The notes below the pieces were generated by a model that ran no database searches, was not told where the DNA came from, and saw only the letters and a program-made list of their open reading frames with translations. The translations under genes were made by a program, and so were the position numbers. Below are positions 8,738 through 17,334 of a stretch of DNA of 64,000 nt, in pieces (the first letter of the stretch is position 1; every line of letters begins with the position of its first letter). Source of the DNA: Sva-07 sp963752815 (GTDB lineage Bacteria; Actinomycetota; Acidimicrobiia; Acidimicrobiales; Ilumatobacteraceae); assembly GCA_963752815.1 (NCBI GenBank), contig CAVVZI010000007.1:62001-126000 (forward strand). Reading direction: 5' to 3'.

Positions 8738-10948
8738 TCAGGTGATTGACCAGCCGAACATCATGGCGTGGTCCTCGTGGGCGAGGTTGTGGCAGTGCGC
8801 CACGTACGGCCCGACGAAGTCACGGAACTGGCGGTAGATGATCACCGATTCGCTCGGATCGAGTGCCACGAGATCCTCTCGGGCGACGTCGTCGGGATGC
8901 CCCTTGTCGGTCGGCCCGGTGGGCTCCTTGCCGTTGCGCATCATGGTGCGGTGTTCTTCCATGTGCAGGTGCAGCGGGTGCACCCAGCCACCACCACCGT
9001 TGCGGATCTCCCACAGGTTGTAACTGTCCATCTTCTGTTCGGCCAAGGGCGACTTGCCGGCCTTGTTCACCAGGCTGCGCACCGGGGTGGCCGGATCGAA
9101 CGACTGGCCGTTGATCAACCACTCGACCTCACCGCCACCGCTGCCGCGTTGCAGTTCGAACACCAGCCGGTTGTCGAGCATGTTCTTCCAGTCCTTGGGA
9201 ACATCGGGAAGCGCACGCATGAGGCCCTGCGGGATCACGCTCAGGTCCGGCTCGACCGGGTCGTCACCGATTTCGAACTTGATCATCGGGATCTTGTAGT
9301 TCGGGTCCGGCAGGGAGCGGGTGGAGTTGTTCCACATGCGACCATCGACCATCTTCATCGTGTTGGTCAGATAGACGACGTCACCCTTGGTGGTCGGGGT
9401 GGTGTCCTGGTACTGGGTGAAGTCGATGATCACTTCACGGCGCTTGGCGGGCCAGAGCTCGAAGTTGTCCCGCGGGATCGCGTACGGCAGCAGCCCGCCG
9501 TCGGCGGCGATCTCGGTGAACTTCATGCACTGCTGACCGTCGGGGATCCGGTACTGGCCCTGCAGCTCGTTCCCGGTGTAGCCGAGGTCCTTGGCCGCCT
9601 TGGGGCCCTGGGTCGAGCTCATCAGCTGGAAGTCGTAGATGCGCGAGACCGAGCAGTCGAGGAACCGGAACCGGTACTTGCGCCGCTCCACTTTCATCAC
9701 CGGATAGGCGGTGCCGTTCACGGTGAACAGGTCGCCGACGAAGCCGTGGTTCGGGAAGTGCTTGAAGAACGTCTTGCCCCACCACTCCGGATGCGTGGCC
9801 GGGTTCTTCACCCCGGGGTACTCACCCATGCCGTCGTGCATGTCCTGGTGGATCGTGACGCCGTCGTCCAACCGGGCGTCGAAGAACGCCAACGGGATGT
9901 CGTACTTCACATCGAAGGTGCCGTCGTGGTCGTAGCGCCGACCCGGCAACTGCAAGCCGTTGGTGTTGGTCTCGTCGCCGAAGTCCTTGACCGGGTCGTA
10001 GATCGGGTACAGCCCGACCATGCCCTTGTAGACGTTGGCGCCGGTGTGATCCATGCGGTGATCGTGGAACCAGAAGAAGCTCTGCTTCTCCCGCTCGTCA
10101 TTGCCCGCCGGCCAGTTCAGATACAGGTTGTCGCACCACATCCCCGGCTTGTAGCCGTGATTCTTCGGGCCGTAGTTCATCGAGTAGTGCGGGTTGCCGT
10201 CACTCTCCGGTGCCGTGTGCGCATTGTGGAGGTGGGTCAGGAACGAATAGTCCGGAGCACCGAAGTCCTGACGGTCCAGGTTCATCGGGTTCTCGTCGAG
10301 CTTGTTGATGAACCGCACGATCGCCGGCTGGCCGTACTCGGCGTTGATCATCGGGCCCGGGAACTGCCCGTTGAACCCGTAGATCGTGCTCGGCGGCAAC
10401 GTCCGCGGACCCGCGGCGACCTTCTTACCCCCGTCGAACGACGTGGTCGGCTGACCGAGCGAGTTGATCGGCAGCACCTTCGACGTCGTGAACGAGTGCG
10501 TGGCCAACTTGATTTCGATCTTGTAGACCAGCGGAGTCGACGCCCCGGTGACACGATCCTCGTTGCACCAGCGCTGATGCTTCTGATTCCCGAGGGAGTT
10601 CTGCTGACCCTCACCCGGCCCCGGCGCGTTCGTCCAGTTCGACCAGTCCGTATACGGCTCGGGCCGCAGCGCCTGCGGGATCGGCAACTCGTCGCTGAAC
10701 GGGTTCAGGACGAGCGGGCTCGTCGGGAACGCCTCGCGGTACAGCGAGTCCGCCCAGGCGATCGACGCGGCGTCGAACACGCCGTCGGTCGACAGCAGAC
10801 CGCGTTGACGCAGATCCGGCATCCACGTCGATGCGACCGCACCGGCGGCCACGGCCGCTCCACCGATCGCACCGAGCCGCAGGAACTCGCGCCGCGCCAC
10901 CCGTGACTTCTGATCCACGCCGTCCAAAGGCTCATGAACCGTTTCCAT
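8738..10948 (-). CDS. Tat-exported multicopper oxidase
   Basis: 736 aa. The N-terminus has a twin-arginine signal (ARREFLRLGAIGGAAVAAGA). All four copper-binding clusters are present: HLHNAHT near residue 240, FFWFHDHRMDH near 290, VHPLHLHMEEH near 650 and VAHCHNLAHEDHAMM near 715. These correspond to HxH, HxH, HxxHxH and HCHxxxHxxxxM. The order and spacing fit the CotA/bilirubin oxidase/phenoxazinone synthase group of three-domain oxidases. The family oxidises phenols, bilirubin or Mn(II) with reduction of O2 to water. The Met at the end of the last motif is the axial type-1 ligand. It is longer than CotA (about 510 aa), with extra loops. It is first of a two-gene unit with the secreted PKD protein downstream. 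Confidence 0.92.
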   Translation of the reverse strand: METVHEPLDGVDQKSRVARREFLRLGAIGGAAVAAGAVASTWMPDLRQRGLLSTDGVFDAASIAWADSLYREAFPTSPLVLNPFSDELPIPQALRPEPYTDWSNWTNAPGPGEGQQNSLGNQKHQRWCNEDRVTGASTPLVYKIEIKLATHSFTTSKVLPINSLGQPTTSFDGGKKVAAGPRTLPPSTIYGFNGQFPGPMINAEYGQPAIVRFINKLDENPMNLDRQDFGAPDYSFLTHLHNAHTAPESDGNPHYSMNYGPKNHGYKPGMWCDNLYLNWPAGNDEREKQSFFWFHDHRMDHTGANVYKGMVGLYPIYDPVKDFGDETNTNGLQLPGRRYDHDGTFDVKYDIPLAFFDARLDDGVTIHQDMHDGMGEYPGVKNPATHPEWWGKTFFKHFPNHGFVGDLFTVNGTAYPVMKVERRKYRFRFLDCSVSRIYDFQLMSSTQGPKAAKDLGYTGNELQGQYRIPDGQQCMKFTEIAADGGLLPYAIPRDNFELWPAKRREVIIDFTQYQDTTPTTKGDVVYLTNTMKMVDGRMWNNSTRSLPDPNYKIPMIKFEIGDDPVEPDLSVIPQGLMRALPDVPKDWKNMLDNRLVFELQRGSGGGEVEWLINGQSFDPATPVRSLVNKAGKSPLAEQKMDSYNLWEIRNGGGGWVHPLHLHMEEHRTMMRNGKEPTGPTDKGHPDDVAREDLVALDPSESVIIYRQFRDFVGPYVAHCHNLAHEDHAMMFGWSIT

Positions 10949-11366
10949 TGTTTCCCCTTATTTGATTGGGGAGACCGCCCGCAAAACCGTTAAACCCTGC
11001 CGCCCGGGCAGGTATGTAAATTCGGTTTGCCTTCGCCCTCCGCTTGACGATATAAGTTCATCGTCTCCGTCATCGCTCACTATGCGCCGGCCCCCTCGAC
11101 GGCACAATTCGGCCGCGAGGACTCGTCCAGATGCCCCACAGGCGGACGGTTCCGTTCAGCCCTAAGACCTAGGACCCGCCCCCAATTCGCCACTCACCGG
11201 TTGCAACAGGGTTACCCACGTCACGCAGGGCGGTCGTTTCGCTCGCCCGCGGCAGCCTCGGGACAGGGTCGAGCGCCAACAATTTTGCGAATGAGACGGT
11301 TTCTTGACGAAGGGCCTACGCCGCAGGGCGCAGCGTGCAATACGCCGGTCGTGGGACGACGTGCCG
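10949..11366. other. Divergent intergenic region
   Basis: About 420 bp separates the oxidase and histidine kinase starts. It should hold both promoters. I could not pick convincing -35/-10 pairs, a riboswitch or a small gene. Local sequence around 10950-11060 is more AT-rich than the flanks. Part of it could be kinase N-terminus if the TTG at 11304 is used. Confidence 0.5.
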
Positions 11367-12551
11367 ATGACGCACCGGTACCGTTCGCGTGTGGACTCCT
11401 GGCGACCGGACGCGCTCACGCGGGCGATCGTGGTCGTCGTCCTGTTCGTCGAGGTCGTCGGCACGTTCGGTGCGTCGTCGAACTCCGATCGCTACGGCGT
11501 GAGCGCCGTCAGCCTGCTGCTCGTCGTGCTCGGGCCGTTGTCGTTGCTCGTCCACCGACGTTGGCCGATCGGCGTCGCGGCGGTGACGCTCGGCTCGTCG
11601 GCCGTGTATCTCGCCCTCGGGTACGCCTACGGACCCGTCTTCCTCAGCGTCGTCCTCGGTCTCTATTGGGCGGTGCAGTCCGGCCGCCGCACGGCGGCAT
11701 TCACGGTCGCCGCGCTCGGCTACGGCGGCTATGTGGTGGCGACCACCGTCGATCCGATGGGCGACGGCCTCGACGCCGTCCACCTCGCGCTCGTCGCCGG
11801 CTGGATGACGGTCGTGCTGGCGTTGTCGGAGCTGGCCCGGGTGAAGCGGGCCGAGATCGCCCGTGGACGTCAGCAGGAACGTGACGCCGAGCGGGCGCGC
11901 GCCGAGGCCGAACGGGTCAGGATCGCCCAGGACCTGCACGACGTGCTCGCCCACAACATCTCCTTGATCAACGTGCAGTCGTCGGTCGCGCTGCACCTCA
12001 TCGACGACGATCCCGAGCAGGCCCGCGAGGCGTTGGCGAACATCAAGGCGGCCAGTCGCGACGCGCTCCAGGAGTTGCGCGCCGCCCTCGACCTGCTGCG
12101 CGACAGTGAGGCGCCGCGCGCTCCGAGCCCCACGGGAGCCGACCTCGGATCGTTGGTCGATCGGGTCCGTGTCGGTGGGCTCCAGGTCGAGCTGATCGCC
12201 GACGACCTGGGCGATACGCCGGCGGCCGTCCAACTCGCGGCGTACCGGATCGTCCAGGAAGCGCTGACCAACACCACGCGTCACGCCCACGCCACACGCG
12301 CGACGGTGAGCGTCCTGCGCCACGTCGACGGGCCGAACGCGGGCGTCGAGGTCGTCGTCGCTGACGACGGGGTCGGTGTACACGGTCAGGACCCCACCGA
12401 CGGTCGCGGGTTGACCGGGATGCGCGAGCGCGCCACGTCACTCGGAGGATCGTTCGAGTCCGGCCCCAGCCGACTCGGCGGCTTCGAAGTGCGGGCGCAC
12501 CTGCCGTCGGCTTCGACGGTGGCACAGACCGCGGACGAGGTGCCGCGATGA
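11367..12551 (+). CDS. NarL-family sensor histidine kinase
   Basis: 394 aa from ATG 11367. A TTG at 11304 would add 21 residues. Four to five N-terminal membrane helices (for example ALTRAIVVVVLFVEVVGTF and VSLLLVVLGPLSLLVHRRW) precede a HisKA_3 domain whose phospho-acceptor His lies in RIAQDLHDVLAHNISLINVQ (about residue 203). The HATPase domain has an N box in VQEALTNTTRHAHATRATV and G1/G2 boxes in VVVADDGVGVHGQ and GLTGMRERATSLGG. No extracytoplasmic sensor domain is visible, so it probably senses membrane or cytoplasmic stress. It overlaps the response-regulator gene by 4 bp. The ABC-2 transporter genes downstream are plausible targets, as is usual for this arrangement. Confidence 0.9.
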   Translation: MTHRYRSRVDSWRPDALTRAIVVVVLFVEVVGTFGASSNSDRYGVSAVSLLLVVLGPLSLLVHRRWPIGVAAVTLGSSAVYLALGYAYGPVFLSVVLGLYWAVQSGRRTAAFTVAALGYGGYVVATTVDPMGDGLDAVHLALVAGWMTVVLALSELARVKRAEIARGRQQERDAERARAEAERVRIAQDLHDVLAHNISLINVQSSVALHLIDDDPEQAREALANIKAASRDALQELRAALDLLRDSEAPRAPSPTGADLGSLVDRVRVGGLQVELIADDLGDTPAAVQLAAYRIVQEALTNTTRHAHATRATVSVLRHVDGPNAGVEVVVADDGVGVHGQDPTDGRGLTGMRERATSLGGSFESGPSRLGGFEVRAHLPSASTVAQTADEVPR

Positions 12552-13234
12552 CCGGCGAGCGCATCTCCGTCGTGCTCGCCGACGACCAGGCACTGGTGCG
12601 CGCCGGGTTCCGCGCCCTGCTCGACGCGCAGCCTGACATCGTCGTCGTCGGCGAGGCCGCCGATGGCGACGAGGCCGTGCGGCTCGCCCTCGAGCACCGG
12701 CCGAACGTCGTGCTGATGGACATCCGGATGCCGGGCACCGACGGGTTGTCGGCGACGCGCCAGATCGTCGCCGACGTCCGCCTGGCCGACGTGCGGGTGA
12801 TCGTGCTCACCACGTTCGACCTCGACGAGTACGTGTTCGAGGCCATCCGGGTCGGTGCCAGCGGATTCCTCGTCAAGGACACCGAACCCGTCGAACTGCT
12901 CCACGCCGTCCGATCGGTCGTTGCCGGCGACGCGCTCCTGTCGCCGAGGATCACGAGACGGCTGATGGACGAGTTCGCCGCACGGGCGAAGGATCCTGGG
13001 ACGTCTCCGTCTCTCGACGTGATCACCGATCGCGAGCGTGAGGTGATGACGCTCGTCGGGCACGGCCTGACGAACGACGAGATCGCGGCTCGGCTGTTCG
13101 TCAGCGTCGCGACGGCCAAGACCCATGTCAGCCGGACGATGATCAAGCTCGGGGCGCGCGATCGCGCCCAACTCGTGGTGTTCGCCTACGAGGCGGGTCT
13201 GGTCCGCCCGGGCTGGACGGACGAATCCGGCTGA
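12548..13234 (+). CDS. NarL/LuxR-type response regulator
   Basis: 228 aa. The receiver domain has the acidic pair in VVLADDQALVRAGF, the phospho-acceptor Asp in VVLMDIRMPGTDGLS (about residue 58), Thr in VIVLTTFDLDEYVF and Lys in GFLVKDTEP. The C-terminal LuxR HTH runs from ITDREREVMTLVGHGLTNDE to FVSVATAKTHVSRTMIKL. It is translationally coupled to the kinase (ATGA overlap). The following ABC transporter lies about 100 bp downstream on the same strand and is the obvious regulon candidate. Confidence 0.93.
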   Translation: MTGERISVVLADDQALVRAGFRALLDAQPDIVVVGEAADGDEAVRLALEHRPNVVLMDIRMPGTDGLSATRQIVADVRLADVRVIVLTTFDLDEYVFEAIRVGASGFLVKDTEPVELLHAVRSVVAGDALLSPRITRRLMDEFAARAKDPGTSPSLDVITDREREVMTLVGHGLTNDEIAARLFVSVATAKTHVSRTMIKLGARDRAQLVVFAYEAGLVRPGWTDESG

Positions 13235-13330
13235 TCCGTGCGCCGGCGGCGGCGTGTCAGCCCGGCGACGTAGCACGCAACCCTCCCAGTGGCGGACGAC
13301 ATCACGAGCCGCAACGTCGACGATGGATGC

Positions 13331-14302
13331 ATGCCTTCCCGATCCACCGCCGACACGACGTCCGTCATCTCGGCCCGCGGCCTGACCAAACGCTTCGGCG
13401 ACCGCATCGCGGTCGACGGACTCGACCTCGACGTCCCCCGAGGCGTCGTGGCCGGCTTCGTCGGGCCCAACGGCGCGGGCAAGACGACCACCATGGCCAT
13501 GCTCCTCGGACTCGTCCGCCCCACCAGCGGCACCGCGCACGTCCTCGGCTCGCCGATCGGCGATGCGAGCGACTTCAGCCGTCGCGTCGGGGCACTGATC
13601 GAGACGCCGGCGTTCTACCCGCACCTCACCGGCGAGCAGAACCTCCACGTCCTGGCGATCACAGGACGCCACGGCGGCTCCGACATTCCCGGCCTGCTCC
13701 GACTGGTCGGACTGGCCGAGCGCGGTGATGACACGTACCGCACGTACTCGCTCGGGATGAAGCAACGGCTCGGGATCGCCGCCGCCCTCATCGGCGATCC
13801 CGAGTTGCTCGTCCTCGACGAACCCTCCAACGGTCTCGACCCCCAGGGCATGCGCGAGATGCGCGAGCTCATCGAGCGAATCGCCCGGGACGATCGAACG
13901 GTGCTGGTGTCGTCGCACATGCTGAGCGAGCTCGAGCAGATCTGTGACTGGCTCGTACTGATCGACACCGGTCGATCCGTCTACCAGGGCCCTGCCGCCG
14001 ACTTCCTCGCCGACGGTGCGGCGCTCGCCGTCGCCCCGCAACGCAGCGACGACCTCGACGGTCTGCTGCGGCTGGTGATCGGCACGGGACTGACCGCCCA
14101 GCGCAACGCGGAGCGGGTGATCATCCCGCTGCGCGGCCGCGACCGGTCCGACGTCGCCGCCCAGGTCAATGCCGCGGCGTTCGCCGCGGGCCTGGTGCTC
14201 GTCGAGATCGCCTCGGTGCGCGACTCCCTCGAACAGCGGTACCTGTCGCTCGTCGGAACGCCCGCCGCCGAGGCGGCATCAACGAATGGAGCAACGTCAT
14301 GA
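13331..14302 (+). CDS. ABC transporter ATPase (BcrA-like)
   Basis: 323 aa from ATG 13331. A GTG at 13289 is an alternative with no better ribosome-binding site. Walker A is GPNGAGKTTTMAMLLGL, the signature is TYSLGMKQRLGIAAAL, Walker B is LLVLDEPSNGLDP and the switch is VLVSSHMLSELEQI. The C-terminal extension (residues 215-323) matches the bacitracin/lantibiotic-immunity ATPase type. It overlaps the permease gene by 4 bp. Being next to a NarL-type two-component pair, it is probably induced by an antimicrobial or envelope signal, though the transported compound is unknown. Confidence 0.9.
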   Translation: MPSRSTADTTSVISARGLTKRFGDRIAVDGLDLDVPRGVVAGFVGPNGAGKTTTMAMLLGLVRPTSGTAHVLGSPIGDASDFSRRVGALIETPAFYPHLTGEQNLHVLAITGRHGGSDIPGLLRLVGLAERGDDTYRTYSLGMKQRLGIAAALIGDPELLVLDEPSNGLDPQGMREMRELIERIARDDRTVLVSSHMLSELEQICDWLVLIDTGRSVYQGPAADFLADGAALAVAPQRSDDLDGLLRLVIGTGLTAQRNAERVIIPLRGRDRSDVAAQVNAAAFAAGLVLVEIASVRDSLEQRYLSLVGTPAAEAASTNGATS

Positions 14303-15087
14303 CCAACGTCATCAGAGCTGAGCTGTACCGGCTGCTGCGCCGCCGCACCCTCGTCATCGGCGGCGCGGTCGCCATCGCGTTTTCCATCCTGGCCGCCTTT
14401 TCGATCTTCGCCGCTGCCGACAGCGTCGGCCCACGCTCGGTGCAGGGCGGCACGTCACTCGCCCGACTCGCCGCGTCGGGCGGCGGCACCGAATCGTTCG
14501 CGGTCGGCGCAAGCTTCGCCTCGCTCCTCGCGTTCGTCAGCGCCATCGCACTCATCGGCAACGAGTTCGCCAACGGGACGTTCCGGTCGTTGGCGCTGCG
14601 TGAGCCTCGACGGATCCGGTTGATCGTCGGCAAGTTCATCGGGTTGCTGGTCGTGCTCGCCGGCCTGCTCCTGCTCGCCGAAGTCCTCACCTTCGCGACG
14701 TCGCTCCTGGCGGCGCAGTGGCAGGACGTTCCGACCGGCGCCTGGTTCTCCATGGCGGCGATCGGCGACGGGTTCGCCGACTTCGGGTCGGCGTTCGCCG
14801 GCCTCGCCGGCTGGATGGTGTTCGGGACCTTCCTCGCCGTCGTGTTCCGCTCCGTACCCATCGCCCTCGCGTTCGGGGTCGCCTGGGCCGGCCCGTTCGA
14901 GAACATCACCGTCGACTCCTGGTCCACCGGGCTGCGGGTGTTTCCCGGCCAGGTCCTGCGGTCGGTCATCGCCGGCGGCACGACCGAGCTCGGATTCAGC
15001 CAGGCCGTCCTGCGCGCCAGCCTCTACGTCGTGGTGGCAGGAGTGATCACGTTGGCGGTCGTCGCCCGCCGCGACATCACCTCCTGA
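14299..15087 (+). CDS. ABC-2 transporter permease
   Basis: 262 aa with about six membrane helices. An N-terminal cytoplasmic MTNVIRAELYRLLRRRTLVIG leads into a first helix, followed by a periplasmic loop and the conserved IALIGNEFANGTFRSLALREPRRIRLIVGKF segment. That segment is the hallmark of ABC-2 permeases of the BcrB/YydJ kind. Helices follow at LVVLAGLLLLAEVLTFATSL, MVFGTFLAVVFRSVPIALAF and the C-terminal VVVAGVITLAVVARRD. It is coupled to the ATPase by an ATGA overlap and together with it forms a homodimeric-permease exporter. Confidence 0.88.
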   Translation: MTNVIRAELYRLLRRRTLVIGGAVAIAFSILAAFSIFAAADSVGPRSVQGGTSLARLAASGGGTESFAVGASFASLLAFVSAIALIGNEFANGTFRSLALREPRRIRLIVGKFIGLLVVLAGLLLLAEVLTFATSLLAAQWQDVPTGAWFSMAAIGDGFADFGSAFAGLAGWMVFGTFLAVVFRSVPIALAFGVAWAGPFENITVDSWSTGLRVFPGQVLRSVIAGGTTELGFSQAVLRASLYVVVAGVITLAVVARRDITS

Positions 15088-15127
15088 CCGTGGTTCGGCA
15101 GCGCCGCGCGCAAAGTACGTTTGGCGC

Positions 15128-15712
15128 ATGCCGGGTCAATGGCATTTCGACGCTGACACGTACTTGGCGATGGTGCGTTCCGAGGTGCCGGCGTATGACG
15201 CGCTCCAGGATCGGACCGCCGAGGCAACAGCTGATGTAGGTGCCGACGCGATCTTGGACCTCGGTTCGGGAACCGGGGAGACGGCGTTGCGGACGCTGGC
15301 ACATCATCCGGCCGCAACCCTCGTGGGAATCGACTCGAGCGCTGAGATGCTCGAGCACGCGAGGCTGGCGGTTCCTGCCGCCACGTTCATCGAAGCGCGC
15401 CTCGAGGATGCGTTGCCGAGCGGTCCGTTCGACCTCGTCGTATCGGCATTCGCCATTCACCACCTGCCCAGCGAGGCCAAAGCCGATCTGTTCGAGCGCG
15501 TGGCTGAGGTGCTGCGTCCATCAGGCCGATTTGTCCTGTGCGACGTGGTCATCCCGGAACAGCCCGTAGCGGCGCCGGTCCCGCTGGAGGCAGGCGTCGA
15601 CCTTCCGGACACGGCTCGTGACCAACTGCGCTGGCTCGCCGACGCCGGTTTCGATGCGTCCGTCGTCCTCGCCGAGGGCGACGTGGCGATCCTGCAAGCT
15701 GATCGCCGCTGA
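15128..15712 (+). CDS. Class I SAM-dependent methyltransferase
   Basis: 194 aa, short for the family. Motif I is AILDLGSGTGETALRTLAHH near residue 39, the acidic residue after strand 2 is in LVGIDSSAEMLEHARL, and motif II/III are LVVSAFAIHHLPSEAKADLF and VLRPSGRFVLCDVVIPE. The protein ends soon after the core Rossmann fold, with only a short RDQLRWLADAGFDASVVL segment, so it lacks a large substrate domain. It reads toward the MOSC gene on the opposite strand (8 bp between stops). The substrate is unknown. Confidence 0.82.
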   Translation: MPGQWHFDADTYLAMVRSEVPAYDALQDRTAEATADVGADAILDLGSGTGETALRTLAHHPAATLVGIDSSAEMLEHARLAVPAATFIEARLEDALPSGPFDLVVSAFAIHHLPSEAKADLFERVAEVLRPSGRFVLCDVVIPEQPVAAPVPLEAGVDLPDTARDQLRWLADAGFDASVVLAEGDVAILQADRR

Positions 15713-15719
15713 CCGGAAC

Positions 15720-16400
15720 CTACCGGGCGAGTCGTTCGACGAGCGGCAAGCGCCACTCGTCGGCGAGTACACCGTCGAGCGCGGCGAGCGCCTCGACGGT
15801 CGAGCGATCGGCGAGTGAGCGATCGAGCATCGCGTCGTTGGCGGCTCGCACCGACAGCGCCGCCGGATGTCGCTCGACGACCGTGATCGGTCCGGCGACG
15901 TCGACCACACCCGTTTCGACCACGCGCAGATACCAGCCGGTCCGCCCGGTCGACCGCATCAGCCCGCCGACCGCGGCCGATCGGCGATGCAGGGTCAGCT
16001 TCTGACACGGCCAGCGTGGCTGGGCAACCTGCAGCACGGCGGTCCCCCACTGCCACACGTCGCCGATGTACACGTCGTCCTCGGTGGCGCCGCGTGTCGA
16101 GATGTTCTCGCCGAACGGTGCCGTCGGCGACGCGGGCAGCTCCGGCTGGTCGAGGTCGGCGGCCCATCCGGCGAGGTGCTCGGACGGGTAGGCGTACACG
16201 GCCTTGTCGACACCGCCGTGCACCTCACGGTCCGATTGGTCGTCGCCGTCGAGGTTCAACTCGGTCAGCGACAGGCGCTCCGCGGTGACGCGTTCCTTGG
16301 CGATCGACGACACGATCTCCCACTCCGCAGGTCCGAGCGGCCGCGGACCTGACACGTTGACCCGGACGACAACGATCACCACGCCGAGCACCGTACTCAC
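15720..16400 (-). CDS. MOSC domain protein (YiiM-like)
   Basis: 226 aa from the GTG at 16400. The open frame extends to a GTG at 16454, but that stretch does not look conserved. Family features are LSLTELNLDGDDQSDREVHG near residue 45, followed by a VDKAVYAYPSEHLAGW block, FGENISTRGATEDDVYIGDVW, and LQVAQPRWPCQKLTLHRR with the conserved Cys. MOSC domains bind molybdopterin-type or sulfur intermediates via this Cys. YiiM-type members reduce hydroxylated purine analogues with molybdenum cofactor. The C-terminal 3-alpha region is present. No molybdenum-cofactor genes are nearby, so the role stays general. Confidence 0.85.
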   Translation of the reverse strand: MSTVLGVVIVVVRVNVSGPRPLGPAEWEIVSSIAKERVTAERLSLTELNLDGDDQSDREVHGGVDKAVYAYPSEHLAGWAADLDQPELPASPTAPFGENISTRGATEDDVYIGDVWQWGTAVLQVAQPRWPCQKLTLHRRSAAVGGLMRSTGRTGWYLRVVETGVVDVAGPITVVERHPAALSVRAANDAMLDRSLADRSTVEALAALDGVLADEWRLPLVERLAR

Positions 16401-16502
16401 ACGCGCGTTTCCGTGCCTCGGTGCGGGCTCGATTTCGATTTCGGGGCGGTTCACGCTGAGCTACCATTGGCTCAGGCGACCAACCGCACGGGGGGTGTGG
16501 CA

Positions 16503-17306
16503 ATGGCTGGACGGAAGTACACCGGATTCGACGGCAATGCGCCGGGTCAACGGGCCGGACTCGAGAAGTTCGTGCAGTTGACGGTGGACCATTTTGGTGG
16601 TCACGTGTGGAACAACGGGACCTGGGGCCCTCGGATGGCTCGAAATCCGGGCGTCAACAAACCGAGTGTTCACGGCACCGGCCGAGCGGCCGACATGTCG
16701 TGGAGACGGATGAACGACAGCCGTGGATGCGGCGACCATCAAGCGGCGTTGCAGGTGGTCGACTTCTGGTTGGCGAACGCGGAACTGTTCCTGATCGAGG
16801 AGCTCCACGACTATTTTCCACCTCCGTTCGGTCGCGGCTGGAGGTGTGACCGCGGGGCGTGGAAGGTGTATTCGAAGCAGACGATCGGTTCGGCTCCGGG
16901 CGGTGACTGGTTCCACGTCGAGATCGCCCCTGCACACGCGGACGACCCCGCGTACTACGAGGCAGCGTTCGCCGGTCTCGGATCGGTGCCGCAGAGTGTC
17001 CCGGCGGCCGAACCGCTGGTGGCGGCCAGTTCAGGCCTCACCGCACCCGTGGTTCCTCCGGGAGTGCCGGAGTTGTCCGTTGTCTTCAGCGAGGTCGTTC
17101 GCCCGGACGTGCAGTCGTTGCAGGAAATCCTGATCGCTCAGCGCTGGGCCGATTTCGCAGTCGCCGACGGCAGGTTCGGGAACCGCACGATGAACGCCGT
17201 GATATCGATGCAGTCGGCGGTCGGCCTTTCCGGCAAGTCGGTGGACGGCAAGTACGGACCCCACACCGCGAGCACGCTCGCTGCATGGCTCGCGACGCCA
17301 CGCTGA
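16503..17306 (+). CDS. M15/ARB_07466-like peptidoglycan hydrolase with PG-binding domain
   Basis: 267 aa. Residues 50-60 read SVHGTGRAADMSWR, matching the zinc-binding HxxGxAxD of D-Ala-D-Ala peptidase/endolysin folds, and DWFHVEIAPAHA near 138 supplies the second His. Residues 205-262 (DVQSLQEILIAQRWADFAV, then GRFGNRTMNAVISMQSAVGL and GKYGPHTASTLAAW) form a peptidoglycan-binding module. There is no signal peptide or membrane helix, so it is either a lysis-released or non-classically exported enzyme, or acts as a toxin. ATG 16503 has GGGGGG upstream. It converges on the MBL gene at the edge of the patatin/subtilase/MBL island. The peptidase assignment rests on motifs only. Confidence 0.65.
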   Translation: MAGRKYTGFDGNAPGQRAGLEKFVQLTVDHFGGHVWNNGTWGPRMARNPGVNKPSVHGTGRAADMSWRRMNDSRGCGDHQAALQVVDFWLANAELFLIEELHDYFPPPFGRGWRCDRGAWKVYSKQTIGSAPGGDWFHVEIAPAHADDPAYYEAAFAGLGSVPQSVPAAEPLVAASSGLTAPVVPPGVPELSVVFSEVVRPDVQSLQEILIAQRWADFAVADGRFGNRTMNAVISMQSAVGLSGKSVDGKYGPHTASTLAAWLATPR

Positions 17307-17334
17307 ACACACCCCTGGTTCGCGCGCGGCGCAC

